From positions 434,001-498,000 of the forward strand of contig NZ_BMRM01000002.1 in assembly GCF_014648635.1 (NCBI RefSeq): 64,000 bases of DNA, written 5' to 3'. Source of the stretch: Streptomyces cinerochromogenes (lineage in GTDB: Bacteria; Actinomycetota; Actinomycetes; Streptomycetales; Streptomycetaceae). Both the position numbers and the translations under genes were made by a program. Below the pieces are notes generated by a model. It saw nothing but the letters and a program-made list of their open reading frames with translations, did not search any database and was not told where the DNA came from. How positions within the stretch are numbered: position 1 is the first letter of the stretch; the number at the start of each line of letters is the position of its first letter. Shown piece by piece: positions 59,870-64,000 of the stretch.

Positions 59870-60073
59870 CTTCTGCGCTGGGGCCGCCGCTGGGCCGTGA
59901 AAGGGATTCGGGGCCGCCGTCAAGCGTTCCCGCGCGCCTCGGTGAATAGCGATGCGCCCGGTATGCTGTTCGCGCCTCACCTGAACCTTCCCTGAACTCC
60001 GCGTAGATGTGCGTGAGTTCCAAGGCTCCGGCCCGAGCGGCGGGCCGGCTGGAGGAGAAGGGAGGCGGTAGAG

Positions 60074-60193
60074 GTGAGCCTTGAGAAGGACGAGCCTCGT
60101 AGGTGGACCAGCGCCGAGAGGTGGCAGGTCTGGCTTACGGGGGCAGGCCTTGTGGTGGCCATCGCTACCGGCGTGATGCAGTTCGCTCGATGA
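60074..60193 (+). CDS. Small (39-residue) single-pass membrane protein
   Basis: The GTG-started reading MSLEKDEPRRWTSAERWQVW, then LTGAGLVVAIATGVMQF and AR. A basic/aromatic N-terminus is followed by one membrane helix. The gene has a GGGAGG ribosome binding site 10 bases before the GTG, a -10-like TATGCT at 59962, and a terminator 47 bases after the stop. It lies between gpmA and the integrase gene. Small proteins at this position are common beside actinomycete integrative elements, but this one was not recognised. The role is unknown. Confidence 0.6.
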   Translation: MSLEKDEPRRWTSAERWQVWLTGAGLVVAIATGVMQFAR

Positions 60194-60239
60194 GCGAGTC
60201 ACGCGCGAGGACGGTCGCGACCGGGAGCTGTACATGCAG

Positions 60240-60272
60240 CGAGCCCGGCCTGCTGGTAGGCGACCGGGCTCG
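60240..60272 (+). terminator. Terminator after the 39-residue membrane protein gene
   Basis: Nine-base arms (cgagcccgg / ccgggctcg) with a 15-base loop and TTGACTGC after it. Confidence 0.7.
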
Positions 60273-60464
60273 TTGACTGCGAGAGGGCCTGGGTCTGGTT
60301 GCCGCCGGATCCAGGTCCTCGGACGTCCGAGTGTGACACTCAGACATTGGAATGCAATGTCTCACGACACTGCTAATTCCATCAAGTTTTGTGACCTGAT
60401 CCAGAGCCGCGATGGCCCCTCTTCGCCGTCGCGGAGCTGGTCAAGTTGACTGAGAAGACGCCTG
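60273..60464. other. Gap before integrase: candidate attachment region
   Basis: No gene is seen. A hairpin agacatt-N7-aatgtct (60342-60362) lies in comparatively AT-rich DNA, about 100 bases from the int stop. In integrated elements of this class the attachment core is usually between int and the chromosome, so it may be here. No tRNA 3' fragment was recognised. Confidence 0.35.
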
Positions 60465-61688
60465 TCACTTGCGGTCGAAGACGGACGCCACTGCCTTGCG
60501 AGTACGTTCCTGACTCGAAGGCATGAGATGTGCGTACACGCGGAGCGTCAGGCCTGGGTCCGAGTGGCCCAGGTACTCGGCCAGAGCCTTGATGTTCTCG
60601 CCCGCGTCGAGGAGCACCGAGGCGTAGAAGTGCCGCAGGGCGTGCATGCCGTTCTCGCGGGACTCGGCGTACGACCCGCCCGGCTTCCGCTCGGGGATCA
60701 CGCCAGCCGAGGCGAGGGCACGCTTCCACACCTCCTCGTTGAGCGACGTACGCCAGACGTGCACGCTGCGCGGCCCGGTGAAGATCAGCCGCTTGGTCAC
60801 CAGAGGGCCGTCCGCCACCTTCCACGGCAAGGTGATCTCTACCGGCGGGAAGCGCTTCATGTGGGCCCGGAGGGCGTCAGCGACCGGACCGGGAAGCGGT
60901 ACGTCCCGAAGCTTGCCACCCTTCGGCGGGGCGAAGACCGGCTTGCTGCGGCTCAGCTTGAGCTGCTGGACCACGTGGAGGGTGTCTGACTCGAAGTCGA
61001 TCGCGTCGACGGCCACGCCCAGGATTTCGCCTTGCCGAAGACCGCAGCCGCCGCCGAGGTCGACCATGGCTTGGTAGCGCTCGGGCATGCCGGCCCGGAC
61101 GGCGAAGACCCGTTCCGGCGTCCAGGGCACGACGCGCTTGTTATCCACAGTCGGTGGACGGACTGAGCGGGCGGCACACGGGTTCCGGGGAAGGTGCCCA
61201 TCATCCACGGCCGCGCTCAGGGCGGCGCGCACGTTGGAGTAGATCGTCCGGGCGTACGAGCCGCGAACACCGTTCTCCTGAAGCTGCCGCACCCAGTCGC
61301 GGATGTGAGCGGGCTGGAAGGAGCCGAGAGGGCGCGACCCCAGGTAGGGATAGGCGTGCAACCGGAGCTGCGACTCCATCGAGGCCTGGGTGTTCGGGTC
61401 CGGTGCGTGGGTCACCCACTTCTCGGCGTACTGCTGGAAGGTGATCCGAGCCGCGCGGGGGTCGATGTACTGCCCCCGCGCCATGTCTGCCTCAGTCTGC
61501 GAGAGCCATTGTTCGGCAAGCCGCTTCTGACGGTCGGGGAAGCTCTTGGACTTCTCCGTGCCGTCCGGGCCGACGTAGCGAGCGCGATAGCGCAGGCCGG
61601 CCCCGTAGCGCTCGGTCTTGACCTTGCGCACCTTCCCGTCCGGCCCCGTCTCGGTCCGGTACCAGCGGTCCTGGATGTGCCCGGCCAT
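60465..61688 (-). CDS. int: Site-specific tyrosine recombinase (integrase)
   Basis: A 407-residue phage/AICE-type integrase. The N-terminal arm-binding part begins MAGHIQDRWYRTETGPDGKV and contains GAGLRYRARYVGPDGTEKSK. The core-binding domain follows near 75-165 (FQQYAEKWVTHAPDPNTQAS). The catalytic domain has Arg I in GGCGLRQGEILGVAVDAID near 215, the second Arg in MHALRHFYASVLLDAGENI (H-x-x-R), the LAEYLGHSDPGLTLRVYAHL segment near 365-385 with the His/Trp position filled by His and the nucleophilic Tyr in RVYAHL. All key residues are seen. The ATG overlaps xis by one base. It inserts and, with Xis, removes the element. Confidence 0.93.
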   Translation of the reverse strand: MAGHIQDRWYRTETGPDGKVRKVKTERYGAGLRYRARYVGPDGTEKSKSFPDRQKRLAEQWLSQTEADMARGQYIDPRAARITFQQYAEKWVTHAPDPNTQASMESQLRLHAYPYLGSRPLGSFQPAHIRDWVRQLQENGVRGSYARTIYSNVRAALSAAVDDGHLPRNPCAARSVRPPTVDNKRVVPWTPERVFAVRAGMPERYQAMVDLGGGCGLRQGEILGVAVDAIDFESDTLHVVQQLKLSRSKPVFAPPKGGKLRDVPLPGPVADALRAHMKRFPPVEITLPWKVADGPLVTKRLIFTGPRSVHVWRTSLNEEVWKRALASAGVIPERKPGGSYAESRENGMHALRHFYASVLLDAGENIKALAEYLGHSDPGLTLRVYAHLMPSSQERTRKAVASVFDRK

Positions 61689-61927
61689 CAGGCGGCGGCC
61701 CCTTCCCGTAGGGACTCGACCCAGGCTTGGACGTCCGCTGGGTCGTAGCGCAGGTGCCGGCCGACCCGGAAGCCGCGGGGACTGGTGCGCTTGCGACGCC
61801 ACTGGTAGACCGTCTCGACGCTGGGCAGGTCGAACATCACCACCAGGTCGTCAGGAGTCAGGTACCTCGACGGCAGGCCACCGGACTCGGAGGCGGTCTC
61901 CGCGACAGCGAGGCGTCGGCCACCCAT
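61688..61927 (-). CDS. xis: Excisionase-type helix-turn-helix protein
   Basis: A 79-residue winged-helix protein of the MerR/excisionase type: SRYLTPDDLVVMFDLPSVET, then VYQWRRKRTSPRGFRVGRHL and RYDPADVQAWVESLREG. It binds attachment-site DNA and steers the integrase to excision. It overlaps the end of repSA by 77 bases in another frame and its stop overlaps the int ATG, so expression of the three is coupled. GGAAGGAGAG lies before the ATG. The fold and position are clear; the specific DNA target is not. Confidence 0.88.
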   Translation of the reverse strand: MGGRRLAVAETASESGGLPSRYLTPDDLVVMFDLPSVETVYQWRRKRTSPRGFRVGRHLRYDPADVQAWVESLREGAAA

Positions 61928-63224
61928 GGGTGAGCTCTCCTTCCGTTCCGGGGGCGGGTTCGAGTGAGGCGGCGAGCCAGGTTTCGGCGGTGCTGAGGCC
62001 GGTGCCGGCGAAGACCCAGTGGGCGAGGACGAGGGTGGTTTCGCCGTCCTGCGGGACAACTGGAGCGGTCTGGGCTCGGCGCCATTCGGCGCGGGCATCC
62101 CGGAGGGCGCCGAGGGTGGTGGAGTAGCGGCGGGACTTGGTGGAGAAGTGGCCGCGGAATCCGAGCATGTGCGCCCAGGCACGGAGGCGGAGGTCTGCCA
62201 GCTCAGGGCGTGCGCCGAGGGTCCAGGCGGTACGGATCAGGCGCCGGGCGTGGTCGGTGATCCGGGCTTGGGCCAGTTCGGCGAGGAACCGGATCGGCCG
62301 GTCGAGGGTGCCGGTCGCGGTCTCGGCGCCCTTGGTGGCGTACTTGGCAATGTAGGCCGCGACGGCTCGCTCGGTCAGCTCCTGGCCGTCGTTGAAGTCG
62401 GCGGAGCGGATCGGGCGGACGTCGAGCTGGCGGCCGAAGACGAACGCGTGCGACCGGCCGTCGATCTCCGGTCCGTCGACGCGTGCAGCAGCGGCAGCAG
62501 CGCGGATGGCGTCGGTCAGCAGCTCGGCGGTGGCCCAGGCAGGTGGAGGCGTGTCTCCGCCTTCGGGGCCGTCGAGGCGGATGACGGCGTGGAAGTGAAC
62601 GGCGCCGCGCTTCTGGTACTCGGCGACCTTGGCGAACGAGATCCGGGCGTGATCGCGGAAGTCGCGTTGGGTGAGGCCGACGCGCTTGGCGACCTCTCGG
62701 CGGAGGTAGATCGAGAAGCGTCGCCAGAGCTGTCCTGCGTGGGCGTTCCAGAGCACGGCCGCTTCGTAGTCGTAGGTGTCCGGGTCGAGGGGCGAGCCCA
62801 GGGCGGGATCCGTCTCGTCGTGCCGGAGGCCGCAGCGGCAGTCACGTCCGCCGGAGGGGCGGTTGTGGACCGGGCCGAAGCCGGGGGCGGTGAAGGTGGC
62901 GAAGACGCGCGGGTGTGTGCCGACCTGTTCCGGTGTGCCCTTGCCGCCCCGGAGACCGGCGGTGATCAGGTGGAAGGTGTCGCGGCGGTAGGTCTCGGCG
63001 CAGGCCGCACAACGGGTGGCACGGCGGTTGTTGCAGCGGACGAGGAGCTGGCCGGCAGGCAGGGCGCTGGAGTCGAGGTGGTGCAGGAGGTTGCCGATCT
63101 CGCCGGTCGTGGTGTCGACCTGGTACTCGGTGCGGTGGCCGTCGAGGCGGACGGGGTTGGTGCAGCCGCCCAGGCCGGAGAGTTGGCGTGCCAGCTCGGG
63201 CATGGTGCCGAGTGAGGCCATCAT
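61851..63224 (-). CDS. repSA: RepSA-type replication initiator
   Basis: A 457-residue initiator of the pSAM2 RepSA group. A cysteine cluster (CNNRRATRCAACAETYRRDT near 65-84, and RDCRCGLRH near 126) likely binds zinc. The metal motif GAVHFHAVIRLDG near 208 is H-x-H, and the later Tyr-Lys motif AVAAYIAKYATKGAETATGT near 285-304 fits rolling-circle nucleases. The ending overlaps xis. Start: ATG at 63224 is preceded by a weak ribosome binding site, but GAAAGGAAG lies just upstream of two in-frame ATC codons (63266 and 63263), which would extend the protein by 13-14 residues (ITRQTPPPLAELS). It allows the excised element to replicate. Confidence 0.88.
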   Translation of the reverse strand: MMASLGTMPELARQLSGLGGCTNPVRLDGHRTEYQVDTTTGEIGNLLHHLDSSALPAGQLLVRCNNRRATRCAACAETYRRDTFHLITAGLRGGKGTPEQVGTHPRVFATFTAPGFGPVHNRPSGGRDCRCGLRHDETDPALGSPLDPDTYDYEAAVLWNAHAGQLWRRFSIYLRREVAKRVGLTQRDFRDHARISFAKVAEYQKRGAVHFHAVIRLDGPEGGDTPPPAWATAELLTDAIRAAAAAARVDGPEIDGRSHAFVFGRQLDVRPIRSADFNDGQELTERAVAAYIAKYATKGAETATGTLDRPIRFLAELAQARITDHARRLIRTAWTLGARPELADLRLRAWAHMLGFRGHFSTKSRRYSTTLGALRDARAEWRRAQTAPVVPQDGETTLVLAHWVFAGTGLSTAETWLAASLEPAPGTEGELTHGWPTPRCRGDRLRVRWPAVEVPDS

Positions 63225-63308
63225 GGAGAGTTCCGCCAGCGGTGGCGGAGTCTGCCGGGTGATGATGGGACTTCCTTTCGGCTGTTTCGGCGGTCGGGAG
63301 GGACGGCT

Positions 63309-63348
63309 CCGGGGCGACGGGATGCTTGGCGGCTTGTTGTCGCCCCGG
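63309..63348 (-). terminator. Hairpin between the spd-like gene and repSA
   Basis: Ten-base arms (ccggggcgac / gtcgccccgg) with a 20-base loop, seven bases past the stop of the small membrane protein gene. It may reduce read-through into repSA. Confidence 0.6.
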
Positions 63349-63354
63349 GGCCGG

Positions 63355-63612
63355 TCAGCGCTTGTGCGCGTTGCTGACGAGGGAGCGCAGGACCACGGCG
63401 GCGATGGCCACGGCCACGGCCGAGATGGCGACCGCGGCCAGGAGCGCGGTGAGCACGATGCCGACGACGACCACGGCGGCGACGGCTCCGGCGCCGATGC
63501 CCACGTACGGGGCGACCGGACGGCCGGCGGAGGGAGCCGGAGCCTGGATCTGCTGAGGCGTGGGGATCGTGGTCGGCAGGGTCGGGACGTCGGGGAGCTT
63601 GGGGCGCAGCAT
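63355..63612 (-). CDS. Small two-segment membrane protein, Spd-like
   Basis: An 85-residue protein. Residues 1-35 are Pro/Thr-rich (LRPKLPDVPTLPTTIPTPQQ). Two hydrophobic stretches follow: VGIGAGAVAAVVVVGIVLTA near 39-58 and LLAAVAISAVAVAIAAVVLR near 59-78, ending SLVSNAHKR. This is typical of the small spread (Spd) proteins of Streptomyces plasmids and AICEs, which help pass DNA along the recipient hyphae. GGAGG eight bases before the ATG is strong. The spd role is inferred from position and membrane character. Confidence 0.7.
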   Translation of the reverse strand: MLRPKLPDVPTLPTTIPTPQQIQAPAPSAGRPVAPYVGIGAGAVAAVVVVGIVLTALLAAVAISAVAVAIAAVVLRSLVSNAHKR

Positions 63613-63626
63613 GGGGGACCTCCTTG

Positions 63627-63821
63627 TCACTTGTGGGTGCCGTTGACGACGTCGACGCCGGAGCGGGTGCCGGACTCGATGGCGGGGGCGAGGAAGGTGT
63701 GGGAGAGCCAAAAGCCGAACAGGGCGATCACGACGGCGATCCAGAGGCGGACACCGAGGAACTTGATCGCGGCCCAGGCGATGACTCCCAGGACGAAGAC
63801 GAGCGGGAGAGAGACGGTCAC
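63627..63821 (-). CDS. SpdD-like small membrane protein
   Basis: A 64-residue protein with MTVSLPLVFVLGVIAWAAIK and FLGVRLWIAVVIALFGFWLS as two membrane segments, then HTFLAPAIESGTRSGVDVVN. This is a common companion of mobile-element-transfer proteins in Streptomyces AICEs. The GTG start follows GAGGAG. It begins ten bases after the previous gene's stop and ends 14 bases before the next start, so it is in one operon with them. Confidence 0.7.
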   Translation of the reverse strand: MTVSLPLVFVLGVIAWAAIKFLGVRLWIAVVIALFGFWLSHTFLAPAIESGTRSGVDVVNGTHK

Positions 63822-63831
63822 AGGGGTCTCC

Positions 63832-64000
63832 TCAGCGGGCGGCGCAGCGGTGGGTACGGGCGGCCAGTTCGGCGGCGGCACGGCTGTCGTAGTCGGTCGA
63901 GAAGCCGCAGCGCGGAGCCGTACAGGCGGCGGTGTGCTTCTCGCGGCCCCAGCCGTCGTAGTACGTGCCGACCTGAACGGGGCCGATGCGGACGACATTG
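63832..64000 (-). CDS. Mobile element transfer protein, start outside window
   Basis: The last 55 residues are visible, and the gene runs off the right edge. They read NVVRIGPVQVGTYYDGWGRE, then KHTAACTAPRCGFSTDYDSR and AAAELAARTHRCAAR. The Cys pair (CTAPRC) plus His-Arg-Cys near the end suggest a small zinc ribbon. Short proteins of this pattern are annotated as mobile element transfer proteins in Streptomyces AICEs. The function in transfer is not established. Confidence 0.75.
   Translation of the reverse strand, partial: NVVRIGPVQVGTYYDGWGREKHTAACTAPRCGFSTDYDSRAAAELAARTHRCAAR

Larger units (their letters stand above)
60074..64000. mobile_element. Right-extending part of a pSAM2-type actinomycete integrative and conjugative element (AICE)
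   Basis: The order (leftward transcription) is a mobile-element-transfer protein, SpdD-like protein, small membrane protein, repSA, xis, int. This matches the replication-integration end of pSAM2-like elements. xis overlaps both repSA and int, as in pSAM2. The conjugation gene (traB/ftsK-like), pra and korSA-type genes would lie to the right, outside the window. The left boundary is uncertain, between about 59870 and 60464; the coordinate given includes the small ORF provisionally. Confidence 0.85.

Noticed and set aside
59818..60464. A tRNA or tRNA 3' fragment as attachment site next to int
   Set aside because: No T-arm (TTCGAAT-like with flanking 5-bp stem) plus acceptor sequence was found by reading both strands.

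Overview
The window is a high-GC actinomycete chromosome, almost certainly Streptomyces. The evidence is the codon bias (G or C in nearly every third position), frequent GTG starts, and a gene order that from memory follows the S. coelicolor block running from murQ through groEL2, nagA, cdgB, msiK, cysS, ispDF, carD, phoRP/phoU and gpm. No database was searched; identities come from motifs and recognised family signatures.

Layout. 1-6.4 kb: the end of a CutC-like gene, a mycothiol-type DinB/maleylpyruvate isomerase protein, an HD hydrolase, a DinB-GNAT fusion, and a murR-like regulator followed by murQ. 6.4-11 kb: an old-yellow-enzyme reductase, groEL2 with an array of four CIRCE half-sites, and a cold-shock gene. 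11-12.7 kb: threonine synthase plus a CysO/MoaD-like sulfur carrier behind a well-formed SAM-I riboswitch. 12.8-16.5 kb: gpgS, otsA and otsB (glucosylglycerate and trehalose) and a DUF3263 gene. 16.5-21.1 kb: an N-acetylglucosamine block, made of an orphan sugar-binding lipoprotein divergent from a ROK kinase, nagA and a PfkB kinase, with two DasR-type (dre) sites in the shared promoter. MurQ produces GlcNAc-6-P, the NagA substrate, so the two blocks connect peptidoglycan recycling to amino-sugar catabolism. 21-32 kb: secreted and envelope proteins, the diguanylate cyclase cdgB, an ECF sigma factor, arfB, terD, an M1 and an M4 metallopeptidase.

32-46.8 kb: a pentapeptide-repeat protein, a quinone oxidoreductase with a perfect SoxR box, tRNA-Thr(TGT), a phosphotransferase, a rhomboid-like protein, msiK, a sugar nucleotidyltransferase, a DoxX-type membrane protein, rlmB, cysS, ispF and ispD. 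47-52.7 kb: carD, a lipoprotein, phoR-phoP divergent from phoU across a PHO box, then a 51-residue Cys-rich protein beside a DUF4242 nickel-binding-type protein (a candidate metal-handling pair). 52.7-59.8 kb: a GAF-ANTAR regulator, an MFS exporter, two tandem Stealth-family phosphotransferases and gpm.

60-64 kb: the int-xis-repSA-spd end of a pSAM2-type actinomycete integrative and conjugative element, transcribed leftward and continuing past the right edge. The attachment site was not located, and no tRNA fragment was recognised next to int. The repSA gene has a strong ribosome binding site upstream of in-frame ATC codons instead of at its first ATG.
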